DNA of 64,000 nt, taken from contig CADDXC010000002.1 of the NCBI GenBank assembly GCA_902809985.1, positions 248,001 through 312,000 of the forward strand, in the 5' to 3' direction. This document shows positions 1 to 8,081 of this stretch, one piece after another (positions within the stretch are counted from its first letter, which is position 1; each line of letters opens with the position of its first letter). Both the position numbers and the translations under genes were made by a program. Source of the DNA: Clostridiaceae bacterium BL-3. GTDB lineage: Bacteria; Bacillota; Clostridia; Clostridiales; Clostridiaceae. The notes under the pieces are model-generated. The model did not search any database and was not told the origin of the DNA. It saw nothing but the letters and a program-made list of their open reading frames with translations.

Positions 1-527
1 CTGAAGGTGGAGCACTTTGGTTAGACAAGGAAAAAACATCACCTTATGATTTCTATCAGTATTGGAGAAATATAGATGATGCTGATGTTGAAAAATGCTT
101 GACGCTTTTAACTTTCCTTCCAATGGATCAAGTTAAAAGACTTGGAGCACTTCCTGGAGAGAAGATAAATGAAGCTAAAAAAACTTTGGCCTATGAAGTT
201 ACTAAGCTTGTACATGGAAAGGATGAGGCTGAAAAAGCTAAAAAGGCTTCAGAGACATTGTTTGTTGGTGGTCATGATATGGGAAATATACCTACAGTGG
301 AAACAACTAAAAATTCTTTAGGGTGTTCTATAGTGGAATTTTTAGTTGAACTGCACATATTGCCATCTAAAAGTGAGGCCAGGAGACTTATAAATCAGAA
401 TGGTCTGACTGTAAATGATAAGAAAGTCGGGGATCCTAATTTTATTGTTACAGAAGATGACTTTAAAAATGGATATATGCTTGTAAGGAAAGGTAAGAAA
501 AATTATAATAGAATTGTACTTAAATAA
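1..527 (+). CDS. tyrS: Tyrosyl-tRNA synthetase, 3' part (partial)
   Basis: This is the C-terminal part of a class I tyrosyl-tRNA synthetase, which charges tRNA-Tyr with tyrosine in the cytoplasm. The reading frame is open from base 3 and enters from outside the window. The first residues ([18 protein letters not shown]) are the well-conserved region after the KMSKS loop, and the end carries an S4 RNA-binding domain ([16 protein letters not shown]). The first internal ATG is not a real start, because homology runs unbroken to the window edge. It converges on rimI across a hairpin. Confidence 0.95.
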   Translation, partial: EGGALWLDKEKTSPYDFYQYWRNIDDADVEKCLTLLTFLPMDQVKRLGALPGEKINEAKKTLAYEVTKLVHGKDEAEKAKKASETLFVGGHDMGNIPTVETTKNSLGCSIVEFLVELHILPSKSEARRLINQNGLTVNDKKVGDPNFIVTEDDFKNGYMLVRKGKKNYNRIVLK

Positions 528-541
528 ATAGGATATAACTT

Positions 542-600
542 ATCCAGGACAGCTGTTTTAATAGATTTGTAAATCATATTAAACAAATTTTGTCCTGGAT
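542..600. terminator. Long-loop inverted repeat between tyrS and rimI
   Basis: ATCCAGGACA (542-551) and TGTCCTGGAT (591-600) form a perfect 10-bp stem around a 39-nt AT-rich loop, in the gap between two convergent genes. A bidirectional terminator is the simplest reading, but there is no strong T-run on either side and the loop is long. Confidence 0.4.
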
Positions 601-606
601 GAGCCT

Positions 607-1056
607 TTAAATATTATGTTTCCACATTATTATGGCATCTTCTTTATTGTCCATATAATATGACTTTCTTATACCTTCTTCTACAAATCCATATTTTTTA
701 TAGAGATTTTGAGCAATTAGGTTGGACTTTCTTACTTCTAAAGTCATGCTGGTTATGAGTTCAATTTTACATATTTCTATGAGTGCATCTAGCAGAGCAC
801 TTCCAATACCAAATCCCCTGTATTCAGGATGGACTGCTATATTTGTTATGTGTCCTTCATCTAATATATGCCACATACCTGCATACCCCATTAGTATGTC
901 AAGTTTTTTAGCAACTACGTATTTAGCAAGGGTATTGCTTTTAATTTCTCTTTCAAGAGATTCCCTTGACCAGGGTGTGGGAAAACACATATTGTTTATT
1001 GCAAGTACGCTGTCAATATATTCTGGCTTTAAAGGACATATTTCCACATCAATCAT
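607..1056 (-). CDS. rimI: Ribosomal protein S18-alanine N-acetyltransferase RimI
   Basis: This is a GNAT-fold N-acetyltransferase of the RimI type, which acetylates the N-terminal alanine of ribosomal protein S18 or similar substrates. It has the family opening (CFPTPWSRESLEREI), the acetyl-CoA-binding RGFGIGSALLDALI motif and the C-terminal Y/F-rich block (NLYKKYGFVEEGIRKSYY). I chose the ATG at 1056 (MIDVEICPL) over an upstream ATG at 1083. The shorter protein of 149 aa matches the family, and the start then overlaps the tsaB stop by 8 bp, typical of translational coupling. The tsaE-tsaB-rimI order is common in Firmicutes. Confidence 0.9.
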   Translation of the reverse strand: MIDVEICPLKPEYIDSVLAINNMCFPTPWSRESLEREIKSNTLAKYVVAKKLDILMGYAGMWHILDEGHITNIAVHPEYRGFGIGSALLDALIEICKIELITSMTLEVRKSNLIAQNLYKKYGFVEEGIRKSYYMDNKEDAIIMWKHNI

Positions 1057-1762
1057 TTTTAAAAGACCCCAATTTTTTTTCATATTCTCTTTCTGCCTGG
1101 GATTTTCTCAAATAGAAAGGGGCAAATTTGTAAAGATCATCTTGTAGACCAGAAATTAAGAGCTTTAACCCTAGTTCGCCTAAGGAAGAGGCTTTTACTA
1201 AGTTTAAGTGCACAGGTGCAAAATGAGAATCTTTTACCTCTGAAGTTAATTTCTCCTTAAATTTTGGTATGGCGTCTCCTATAAAGTATATAGGTTTATT
1301 ATGGCGATTTAGCAGATCAATTAGATCATCAATGGAGATAATCATATATCTGCTCATAATATTTAAATTATCATTGACAAAGTTATAAATTGCAGTGTAT
1401 ACATTTCCTCTGAGAGCGTCCAGTATTGGGCATATAATACCTGGAGTATAGCATAAATTATAGGCTAGAGCATCTAGAGAAGATACCCCAATAAAAGGTT
1501 TTCCCGTACCCTGGCTTAGTCCCTTGATTACAGCGGCTCCAATTCTGAGACCTGTGAAGGAACCAGGCCCTTTGGAAACAACAAATCCATCTAAGGAGTT
1601 TATGTCTATGTTTAAGTCTTTCAAAAGTCTATCTATTATAGGCATTAGAACTGTAGAATGTTGTTTCTTATAATTAAAAGTAATTTCACCAAATAGTTTA
1701 TATTCATCCAGTATAGCACATGTTGCTGATTCGGTAGAAGAATCCAAACTTAAAATTTTCAT
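1049..1762 (-). CDS. tsaB: tRNA t6A37 threonylcarbamoyl transferase complex, TsaB subunit
   Basis: TsaB (YeaZ) is the ASKHA-fold partner that scaffolds TsaD and TsaE in making N6-threonylcarbamoyl-adenosine at position 37 of ANN-decoding tRNAs. The protein has the N-terminal ASKHA phosphate loop (ILSLDSSTES) and the GPGSFTGLRIGAA signature, in 237 aa, the usual length. It starts 4 bp after the tsaE stop and its 3' end overlaps rimI. Its catalytic partner tsaD is in this window but about 39 kb away, so the complex is encoded at two loci. Confidence 0.92.
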   Translation of the reverse strand: MKILSLDSSTESATCAILDEYKLFGEITFNYKKQHSTVLMPIIDRLLKDLNIDINSLDGFVVSKGPGSFTGLRIGAAVIKGLSQGTGKPFIGVSSLDALAYNLCYTPGIICPILDALRGNVYTAIYNFVNDNLNIMSRYMIISIDDLIDLLNRHNKPIYFIGDAIPKFKEKLTSEVKDSHFAPVHLNLVKASSLGELGLKLLISGLQDDLYKFAPFYLRKSQAEREYEKKLGSFKND

Positions 1763-1766
1763 ATTT

Positions 1767-2222
1767 CTATTTTAACTCCTTTATATAATTATATCTATTT
1801 CCATGGTATTTTATTATTATTTTTCTGAAGTCAAGACCTTTTTCTGGCATCTTATAAATACTTACCCATATACATTCTTCTGGTATTAGTTCTTTAATAT
1901 AATCAGCCCATTCTATAACACTTACAGCAGAACTGAAAATATATTCATCAAATCCTATAGATGATATTTCGTCTATATCGTTCACCCTGTACACGTCAAA
2001 ATGAAAGAGTTTTAGTCTTCCCTCATATTCATTTACTATAGTAAAAGTTGGGCTTGTTATAGTGGTGTTTATTTTAAGACCCGATGCTATACCTTTGGTA
2101 AAGTAGGTTTTACCAGTGCCAAGATCACCTTTAAGACAGATTATGTCACCGGCATTCAATAAATTTCCCAATCTTTTTCCCAAATCCATGGTATCTTCCA
2201 CACTTTTTGAAACGTATTCCAA
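1767..2222 (-). CDS. tsaE: tRNA t6A37 biosynthesis ATPase TsaE
   Basis: TsaE (YjeE) is the small P-loop ATPase that drives the TsaB-TsaD complex during t6A synthesis. The Walker A loop GDLGTGKT is at residues 32-39, followed by the SPTFTIVNEY segment and the FDVYRV strand typical of the family. The frame begins with TTG at 2222, directly after the stop of the upstream HD-domain gene. A GGGAG sequence about 9 nt upstream supports this non-ATG start, and the resulting 151 aa is the normal size. Confidence 0.9.
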   Translation of the reverse strand: MEYVSKSVEDTMDLGKRLGNLLNAGDIICLKGDLGTGKTYFTKGIASGLKINTTITSPTFTIVNEYEGRLKLFHFDVYRVNDIDEISSIGFDEYIFSSAVSVIEWADYIKELIPEECIWVSIYKMPEKGLDFRKIIIKYHGNRYNYIKELK

Positions 2223-3542
2223 TTATTTCATCTCCCGAGTATCTTTCTTCTTACAAGAAGCTGCTATATATTTTTTAGAAGAATGTGAGGAAATATATAT
2301 AACTTCTTTTAAATAATTTAGTGCATTAGAACATATAAAATTTTCAAGTGCCATATTATCCATTATACTAAAAGCTTTCACAGAAGATAAGCCCTTTCTG
2401 TAAGGTCTATCTTCCGTAAGTGCCTGATATATATCACATACCGCCATAATTCTGGATTCTTCAGATAGATCATCCGACTTTAAACCACGCGGATATCCCT
2501 TGCCGTTTAATTTTTCATGGTGATTTGATGCCCACTCGCTTATGTTGGGTATATCCTCTATTCTGTCTAAAATTATTTTGGTGTAATAAGCATGGGATTT
2601 TATTATATTAAATTCCTCATCTGTCAAAGAATCGTTTTTATCCAATATGTATAGGGGAATAGCTAACTTACCTATATCGTGAAGAAGACCTGCAATTTTC
2701 ATCTCACGACATTTTTCTACAGGATATCCAATGTGTTTTGAGACCCTGTAGGCTAAACTTGCTATACCCTTGGAGTGAGTTGCAGTAAATTTACTTTTAT
2801 TATCTATTATATTTGCAAATATCATGGATATATCCTCAAATTCATCTATGCCCATAAACATGTTTAGGTTTGGATGCATTTTATCTAATATGAAACTGGC
2901 AAAAGATATGTTTTGAAGATTTAACCAGAATATATCGTGCATTGCACTCTTTAAAAAAGCACTTACGATTGTTTCGGAGAAAATTTTGTTGCAATTATTT
3001 TTAACCCATTTTATAATATTATCCTTTTGTTGAAAGTTAGACAAATTTTCATTATATAATATTTCTATTAAATCGGAGATTCTTATTACTTGACTTTCTA
3101 TGGGAATTTCATTTTCAGATAATTTCATAGGTCCACTGCCATTAAAATTTTCATGATGATATAATATTATAGTGGACAGATCCTTGAATATGGGAAAGTG
3201 TTCTGTTATTTTAGCTCCAATTTTACAGTGCTCTTTTATAAAAAGATTGGCAGAGTGGCTTTTGTCATAAAGAAAGTTTGCTGCCCCTATATCATGCAAT
3301 AATGCTGATACGTAGATTCTATCTTTGCATTTTTGGTCTAGATTTATTTGATTTGCAATTTCAAGTGCTATGTATGTAGTTCTCTGGGAATGATGCATGA
3401 ACTTATGATCGGAATAATTTACATTAGTTATATTTTCAATAATAGGATCATTTCCCGGAAAATTGTTATAATTGGAGCTTATCTGGGCTAAATCAAGAGC
3501 TATTGCCATAGATCTTATTGTTTTATCGATACTAACTTTCAT
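2223..3542 (-). CDS. Two-HD-domain phosphohydrolase, C-terminal HD-GYP
   Basis: This is a 439-aa cytoplasmic protein with two HD modules. The first is at about residues 50-90 (LLHDIGAANF). The second, at about 255-400, is a full HD-GYP domain with LLHDIGKLAIP and HHEKLNGKGYP. HD-GYP domains are usually cyclic-di-GMP phosphodiesterases. The first module looks like a degenerate, possibly regulatory copy; no receiver or membrane segment is visible. I set the start at the ATG at 3542 because GGAGG lies just upstream; the frame stays open another 41 codons into AT-rich sequence with no RBS. The gene leads the tsaE-tsaB-rimI string. Substrate is inferred from family only. Confidence 0.85.
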   Translation of the reverse strand: MKVSIDKTIRSMAIALDLAQISSNYNNFPGNDPIIENITNVNYSDHKFMHHSQRTTYIALEIANQINLDQKCKDRIYVSALLHDIGAANFLYDKSHSANLFIKEHCKIGAKITEHFPIFKDLSTIILYHHENFNGSGPMKLSENEIPIESQVIRISDLIEILYNENLSNFQQKDNIIKWVKNNCNKIFSETIVSAFLKSAMHDIFWLNLQNISFASFILDKMHPNLNMFMGIDEFEDISMIFANIIDNKSKFTATHSKGIASLAYRVSKHIGYPVEKCREMKIAGLLHDIGKLAIPLYILDKNDSLTDEEFNIIKSHAYYTKIILDRIEDIPNISEWASNHHEKLNGKGYPRGLKSDDLSEESRIMAVCDIYQALTEDRPYRKGLSSVKAFSIMDNMALENFICSNALNYLKEVIYISSHSSKKYIAASCKKKDTREMK

Positions 3543-3704
3543 GGTTAAACCTCCATTTAGTGGTATATTAACTATATATAATTCTATCACAATAAAATGA
3601 TCTGATAAACATATTATAGTTAAGCACATAAAGAGTGATTTATGAATTATAAAAGTAATTTGCAATGTTAGATCACTTTATGTAAAATATATTTGTTATT
3701 ATCT

Positions 3705-3733
3705 AATTTATCCGAACTTGAGAATCACTTGAT
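3705..3733 (-). repeat. Dispersed 24-nt motif, copy C
   Basis: Read on the minus strand this is ATCAAGTGATTCTCAAGTTC followed by GGAT. It matches copies at 9075-9105 and 10314-10344 on the plus strand with one mismatch to the latter over 24 nt. It lies between the divergent HD-domain gene (start 3542) and the ZnuA-like gene (start 3773). Its function is unknown; see findings. Confidence 0.6.
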
Positions 3734-3772
3734 CAAGGTACTACTATTTTATTTTAAAATGTAGGGAGAAAG

Positions 3773-4711
3773 GTGAAAAACTTGAAAAGATTAGTAAGTT
3801 TAATTATGCTTTTTTTGATAATATTTTTTGCATCCTGTAGTGGCAAGAATTATAATGAAACAGATAAAAGTGTTAATAAATTGGCTGTGAGAAAAGATGT
3901 GGAATTAAATATAGTAACTACTGACAAACTTTTGTACAATATGGTAAAATCCATAGTTAAAGATAGACATGTAGTTGAATACATGTTTAATAATAGGTCA
4001 GGTGAAATGAATTTTAAATTTACAGAAGATAGTGTAAACAATATATCTAAAAAAGATCTCTTTTTTTACGTAGGAGCAGGTTTTGAACCTTGGATAGATA
4101 GTTTTGTAGATAAATTAAATAAGAACAAAGTTGGAGTAACTAACGTTTCTAGAGGAGTGCAGCTTTTAACTTATAATAAAACAGTAAAATATGATGGCAG
4201 GATTTTAAAGTATAATCCATATTATTTTACTAATATTGATAATTATAGAATAATGCTTATGAATATAAAAAATGCACTTCAAGATAAGGATCCACAGAAT
4301 AGGGATATTTATGAGAAGAACTTTTCTGAAGCATTGAAGAATCTTAATAGTTATAAAAATGATTTAAAATCTGTAGATGATCAACTGAGTGACTATAATT
4401 TTATTGTGGCTGAAGATCAACTGAGCTATTTTGTAAAATACAACAATTTAAATGCTCTGGAGATAAATCCCGGGGAAAATGGCAGTATAATTCCCAAAGA
4501 TCCAGATGAAAAGCAAAGTTTAGAGCAAAAATTAAAAAATAGTAATATAATATTTTTATATAATGATGAAGCTATATTAAAAGATAATGCTGAAATATTG
4601 AAAGATTATAATATAAAGGCGGTAAAAATAGAAATTTATGACGGAGATCTTACATATGAAGATACTCTCAAATACAATATTAAAAATTTGGGAAATATTT
4701 ATAAGAGATAA
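3773..4711 (+). CDS. ZnuA-like solute-binding lipoprotein without metal histidines
   Basis: This 312-aa protein starts with GTG behind AGGGAG and has a lipoprotein signal peptide: charged KNLKR, a hydrophobic run, then FFASC with the lipid-modified Cys at residue 22. The rest follows the cluster A-I zinc/manganese-binding fold (ZnuA/TroA family): IVTTDKLLYNMVKSIV, GAGFEPWIDSFVDKL and the DPQNRDIYEKN helix. The three histidine positions of zinc-binding members appear replaced: MNFKFTED where DPHEYEP is usual, NPYYFTN for DPHVWLD, and AEDQLSYF for HDAFGYF. No permease or ATPase gene is adjacent, so the protein is an orphan whose ligand cannot be read from sequence. Confidence 0.75.
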   Translation: MKNLKRLVSLIMLFLIIFFASCSGKNYNETDKSVNKLAVRKDVELNIVTTDKLLYNMVKSIVKDRHVVEYMFNNRSGEMNFKFTEDSVNNISKKDLFFYVGAGFEPWIDSFVDKLNKNKVGVTNVSRGVQLLTYNKTVKYDGRILKYNPYYFTNIDNYRIMLMNIKNALQDKDPQNRDIYEKNFSEALKNLNSYKNDLKSVDDQLSDYNFIVAEDQLSYFVKYNNLNALEINPGENGSIIPKDPDEKQSLEQKLKNSNIIFLYNDEAILKDNAEILKDYNIKAVKIEIYDGDLTYEDTLKYNIKNLGNIYKR

Positions 4712-4716
4712 AAAAC

Positions 4717-4745
4717 TTGCAATTTACTATTTTATATTATATAAT
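4717..4745 (+). promoter_or_regulatory. Sigma-A promoter of tRNA-Trp
   Basis: TTGCAA (4717-4722), a 17-bp spacer and a consensus TATAAT (4740-4745) put transcription start near 4752, about six bases before the mature 5' end of the tRNA. Confidence 0.75.
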
Positions 4746-4757
4746 AAATAACGTCTT

Positions 4758-4833
4758 AGGGGTATAGCTCAATTGGTAGAGTAGCGGTCTCCAAAACCGT
4801 TGGTTGAGGGTTCGAAGCCTTCTACCCCTGCCA
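4758..4833 (+). tRNA. tRNA-Trp (anticodon CCA)
   Basis: This is a 76-nt cloverleaf. The 7-bp acceptor stem is AGGGGTA / TACCCCT, the D-arm is TAGCTCAATTGGTAGAG, the anticodon loop CTCCAAA gives anticodon CCA, and the T-loop is GGTTCGAAGCC. The discriminator base is G and the CCA end is encoded. It has its own promoter upstream and a terminator about 50 nt downstream, so it is a single-gene unit. Confidence 0.97.
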
Positions 4834-4880
4834 TTTTTAAAATGAAAACCGTACAGAAATCGCACAAGGTGCAAAAGTTG

Positions 4881-4911
4881 AAGAGCTAATTTAATATAGG
4901 CTCTTTTTTTT
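4881..4911 (+). terminator. Rho-independent terminator of tRNA-Trp
   Basis: AAGAGC (4881-4886) pairs with GCTCTT (4900-4905), followed by an eight-base T-run. Confidence 0.7.
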
Positions 4912-4973
4912 AATGGTGCACTATTAGTAATAGACAGGGTGAATTAGTCTGCTTTATAAAATTTATTTGTTTA

Positions 4974-5014
4974 AATAATAGATAGCTTGTGAGAAGGGCT
5001 GTCTATTATTTTTT
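4974..5014. terminator. Second terminator hairpin before the amidohydrolase
   Basis: A 13-bp stem, AATAATAGATAGC (4974-4986) with GCTGTCTATTATT (4998-5010, one G-U pair), is followed by TTTT. It lies just beyond the end of the minus-strand amidohydrolase gene and faces the tRNA unit, so it may serve both directions. With the tRNA and its terminator this accounts for the gene-free stretch 4712-5077. Confidence 0.65.
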
Positions 5015-5077
5015 CAGAATTATTTATTTTTACTTTGATACCGAGCCATGTTTCATATATGTACCTTGTGCTTTAAA

Positions 5078-5866
5078 TTAAATTTTCAGTATATGTGCTA
5101 TATTTTCTCCCAATACTGCTTTTGCAATGGACTGTGACTTGGCAACCTTCAATATGGTTTCCTTGGATAGATCAAGGTCACCAAAAGGCCTGTCCACTCC
5201 AAAAATACATTTATCAGGTAATTCGTTGATAACAGCTCCTAAAACAAGTGTGGAGTAATATGCAGAGGTATCGAGAAATAAGTTGGAGGTTTCTTTTACA
5301 ATATCCATTGTTTCAAGCCAGTTGATTCCACCCAGGTGTCCGAGAATAACAGGAGTAGAGAGATATTTCCGTGCAAAATTGGATACTTCTTTAATATCCT
5401 GTAATGTAAGTGGGAAAAAAGCATGTATCCAAATTGGAAGATTTCCGAATTCACCTGATAGTTTGAAGATATTTTTCAAAAGAGGAATTTGTCCACTTCC
5501 AAGGGTGAATTCACCCATTCCTGCCAGATGATTTTTCTCAATATTATCTGAGATATATTGCCTTGTAGTGCTCAAATCCAATCCTAGAGGTACAGCACCA
5601 AATCCAATGTAGCGATGAGGATACAAATTAATAGCTTTTACCAGTTCTTCAATTGATTTTTTACGTATTTCTGTCATATTTCCCTTTTTACCGGCCAACA
5701 GCTCATTGAGATAATTCATTGAGGCTTTTACCTCCTGTGTATTTTTATCCAATTCAGGATGAAATGACGTGGAAAATAACACTGTCTTGTCCACCCCCGC
5801 ACAATCCATGATTTTTATATGTTCTTCCACAGGTAAAGTAAGATGAGAATGTCCATCGATAATCAT
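5078..5866 (-). CDS. Amidohydrolase-family TIM-barrel hydrolase
   Basis: This is a 262-aa predicted metal-dependent hydrolase of the amidohydrolase-2 superfamily. It begins with the metal-binding HxH pair (DGHSHL, residues 4-9), has a GHLGG strand end in the middle and FGVDRPFGDLD near the C-terminus, where the metal aspartate of the family lies. I took the ATG at 5866 because AGGAGTG precedes it; the frame extends 24 codons further without support. It is divergent from an HxlR regulator and shares its operator region, so it is probably regulated by it. The substrate is not predictable. Confidence 0.75.
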   Translation of the reverse strand: MIIDGHSHLTLPVEEHIKIMDCAGVDKTVLFSTSFHPELDKNTQEVKASMNYLNELLAGKKGNMTEIRKKSIEELVKAINLYPHRYIGFGAVPLGLDLSTTRQYISDNIEKNHLAGMGEFTLGSGQIPLLKNIFKLSGEFGNLPIWIHAFFPLTLQDIKEVSNFARKYLSTPVILGHLGGINWLETMDIVKETSNLFLDTSAYYSTLVLGAVINELPDKCIFGVDRPFGDLDLSKETILKVAKSQSIAKAVLGENIAHILKI

Positions 5867-5927
5867 AGTATCACTCCTAGTTTTAAAAATTTGATTATCT
5901 CTATTATATCCGGTATAAATACAAATA

Positions 5928-5956
5928 ATAGTATGCACTTTTTTGTGTTATACTAT
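5928..5956. promoter_or_regulatory. Imperfect palindrome between amidohydrolase and HxlR genes
   Basis: ATAGTATGCAC (5928-5938) and GTGTTATACTAT (5945-5956) are inverted repeats with one bulge, separated by six T. The position, 20 bp before the HxlR-type start in a divergent intergenic region, and the symmetry fit an operator for that dimeric regulator. Confidence 0.5.
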
Positions 5957-5975
5957 CATAAAGGAGAGTAATGAT

Positions 5976-6302
5976 ATGTCAGAAAAGCTTTGTTATGTAG
6001 GAAATAAGGAGCCCTTTGAGTACACTTTGTCAATTATAAATGGGAAATGGAAATTGAAGATAATTTATTTGCTGGCTTGCATGGGAACTGTAAGATATGG
6101 TGTATTGAAAAAAAATATTGATGGAATTACCCATAAAATGCTGAGTTCACAGTTAAAAGAACTGCAGAATAAAGGTATTGTACTGAGAAGGCAGTATATG
6201 CAGATTCCTCCTAAAGTAGAATATTTTCTTAGCAAAAAGGGAAAAAGTCTCATACCCCTTGTAAAAGTCATGTGTCAATGGGGAAGGAATCATGGTATCT
6301 AA
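5976..6302 (+). CDS. HxlR-family winged-helix transcriptional regulator
   Basis: This is a 108-aa regulator with the HxlR core: a cysteine near the N-terminus (EKLCYV), INGKWKLKIIYLL, the recognition region GVLKKNIDGITHKMLSSQLKELQ, and the wing YFLSKKGKSLIPLV. HxlR proteins are dimers that commonly sense electrophiles or redox change and control a divergent gene. The ATG at 5976 follows AAGGAGAG; an in-frame upstream start has no RBS. It precedes the SDR gene by 53 bp and faces the amidohydrolase, which makes both neighbours candidate targets. Confidence 0.88.
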   Translation: MSEKLCYVGNKEPFEYTLSIINGKWKLKIIYLLACMGTVRYGVLKKNIDGITHKMLSSQLKELQNKGIVLRRQYMQIPPKVEYFLSKKGKSLIPLVKVMCQWGRNHGI

Positions 6303-6355
6303 CAGGAATTTTTTAAGAATAATAAAGAATATATTAATCATGAGGAGGGGATAAA

Positions 6356-7129
6356 ATGGGAATTGCCATAGTAACCGGTGCTTCAAGTGGGCTTGGCAGA
6401 GAGTTTGTTTATCAGATTGCCTCTAAAGAGAAAAATATCAGTGAAATTTGGGTCATTGCCAGACGGGAAGAACGCCTTAAGGAATTGACTGCCAGAGTTG
6501 ACGTTCCAATTGAGCTTTTGCCCCTTGACCTTATTAAAAGAGAAAGTATTGATTATTTTATAGAATATTTGAAAGCTCAAAAACCACAGGTGGATATACT
6601 AGTAAATGCAGCTGGATTTGGTAAAATTGGAAGTTATAGTGATATAAGTCTTCTGGACAGTGACAATATGATAGATTTGAATTGTCGTGCTGCCGTCGAT
6701 ATGACTGTAGCGGTGCTGCCATACATGAAAAGGAGAAGTCGTATTATTGAAATATGCTCAACAGCTGCATTTCAGCCATTTCAATACCTGAATGTATATG
6801 CTGCTACCAAGGCATTTCTTTATAGGTACAGCAGGGCTCTGAGAATAGAATTACTGCCGAGAGGCATTCATGTGACAGCAGTCTGCCCTTACTGGATTAA
6901 AGATACTGAATTTATTCCCAAAGCCAAACATAGCAGGGATGGTAGAAAAATAAGAAATTTTATATTTGCAGGTAGGGCAAAAAATGTGGCAGCTATAGCA
7001 CTTAATGACAGCAGGATTGGGCTGCCGGTATCTACTCCGGGACCAGTATGTTTTATTCACAGAATAGTGGCCAAATTTATTCCCCATGAGATCATGATAT
7101 GGTTGTGGGAGTTGATAAGAAGACTATAG
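6356..7129 (+). CDS. Short-chain dehydrogenase/reductase (SDR)
   Basis: This 257-aa protein is a classical SDR with the nucleotide-binding TGASSGLG (7-14), the NAAG motif (84-87) and the catalytic triad Ser135, Tyr148, Lys152 (YAATK). The C-terminal third has the hydrophobic stretch seen in SDRs that act on lipid-like or ketone substrates. GAGGGG precedes the ATG. It probably shares a transcript with the HxlR gene and ends at a strong terminator. The substrate is unknown. Confidence 0.85.
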   Translation: MGIAIVTGASSGLGREFVYQIASKEKNISEIWVIARREERLKELTARVDVPIELLPLDLIKRESIDYFIEYLKAQKPQVDILVNAAGFGKIGSYSDISLLDSDNMIDLNCRAAVDMTVAVLPYMKRRSRIIEICSTAAFQPFQYLNVYAATKAFLYRYSRALRIELLPRGIHVTAVCPYWIKDTEFIPKAKHSRDGRKIRNFIFAGRAKNVAAIALNDSRIGLPVSTPGPVCFIHRIVAKFIPHEIMIWLWELIRRL

Positions 7130-7153
7130 ATAATTGGATAAAAATAGTGATTG

Positions 7154-7192
7154 ATCAAAACAGCAGATTCTATTAGAATCTGCTGTTTTGAT
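7154..7192. terminator. Bidirectional terminator, 17-bp perfect stem
   Basis: ATCAAAACAGCAGATTC (7154-7170), loop TATTA, then the perfect complement (7176-7192). The stem ends in TTTTG on both strands and separates the convergent SDR and nitroreductase genes. Confidence 0.85.
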
Positions 7193-7203
7193 ACCAAATG
7201 ATG

Positions 7204-7878
7204 TTACTTGATCCATTGAACTAAATCTGTCAAGGACGGCCTGGTTTTGGGCCTTGGTTCCTTTTTCCTGTATCCAAAAGCTACCATACAGGAAACTCCA
7301 AATTTTTCTCTGTTCAGTAACCCCTCTTTTGCCAGAATTTCTTCTACCTGATCTCTGTTAAATCCTTCTATAGGACAAGAGTCAATTCCTATAAGGGCAG
7401 CTGCTGTCATCATATTTCCAAGAGCTATATAAGTTTGCTTGCATCCCCAGTCAAACATGGCCCTGTCACTTTCCAGTAATTTAAAATCGTTTTTCTGGAA
7501 GTTTTCATATCCCCTTTTTCTTTGATCAATTACATTTTGAGGAAGTTTTTGGACATCTTCCATGATATGTGATATATATTTGGAGTTGTATATCAGATCT
7601 GGTGTTTTTCTCGATAGTATTACTATAAAGTGACTTGCATCAGGGAGTTTGAGTTTTGCACCCCAGCTTACAGGAGATATTTTTTGCCTGATTTCTCTAT
7701 TTTGAAGTATTAAAAATTTCCATGGTATGAACCCAAAAGAACTGGGGGATAATTTGCCTACTTCAAGTATATAATTGAAATCGTCATCTGAAACCTTTTT
7801 TGTACCATCAAATTCTTTGCAAGCGTGTCTGAATTTATATGCTTTTAATACCTGTTCTTTAATATTTTCTTTATCCAT
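7204..7878 (-). CDS. Nitroreductase-family NAD(P)H-dependent oxidoreductase
   Basis: This is a 224-aa FMN-dependent nitroreductase-like protein of the NfsB type. It shows the N-terminal RHACKEFDGTKKVSDDDF, the FMN-binding LSPSSFGFIPWKFLIL segment, and the C-terminal GIDSCPIEGFNRDQVEEIL plus a VAFGYRKKEPRPK tail. Such enzymes reduce quinones, nitro compounds or related electrophiles. The ATG at 7878 is preferred because AAGGTGA precedes it; a GTG three codons upstream is inside the RBS. It is divergent from a MarR-family gene whose operator lies in the shared promoter region. Confidence 0.85.
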   Translation of the reverse strand: MDKENIKEQVLKAYKFRHACKEFDGTKKVSDDDFNYILEVGKLSPSSFGFIPWKFLILQNREIRQKISPVSWGAKLKLPDASHFIVILSRKTPDLIYNSKYISHIMEDVQKLPQNVIDQRKRGYENFQKNDFKLLESDRAMFDWGCKQTYIALGNMMTAAALIGIDSCPIEGFNRDQVEEILAKEGLLNREKFGVSCMVAFGYRKKEPRPKTRPSLTDLVQWIK

Positions 7879-8014
7879 AATGATCACCTTTTTTATATAA
7901 ATTTAATGCATTCTATATATTTATTATACTTTATTTTATTAGCAAGAAAATAAGATTTTGAATATTAAGAAAATATAATTGTAATATTAAACAATTTATA
8001 ACTGTAGAACAATA

Positions 8015-8046
8015 TAGTTGAACATTCAACTAAAAAATGATAAACT
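8015..8046 (+). promoter_or_regulatory. MarR promoter with overlapping 18-bp palindromic operator
   Basis: TAGTTGAACATTCAACTA (8015-8032) is a perfect 8-bp inverted repeat around CA. It covers the -35 box TTGAAC (8018-8023), which is followed after 17 bp by TAAACT (8041-8046). An operator sitting on the -35 box just upstream of a MarR gene indicates autorepression. Confidence 0.65.
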
Positions 8047-8081
8047 GATTATAGTGAAAACTTCAATTGTATTTATGAGAG

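Noticed and set aside
722-1147. Plus-strand ORF opposite rimI
   Set aside because: It is antisense to rimI/tsaB, which have clear family motifs, and its product resembles nothing known to me.
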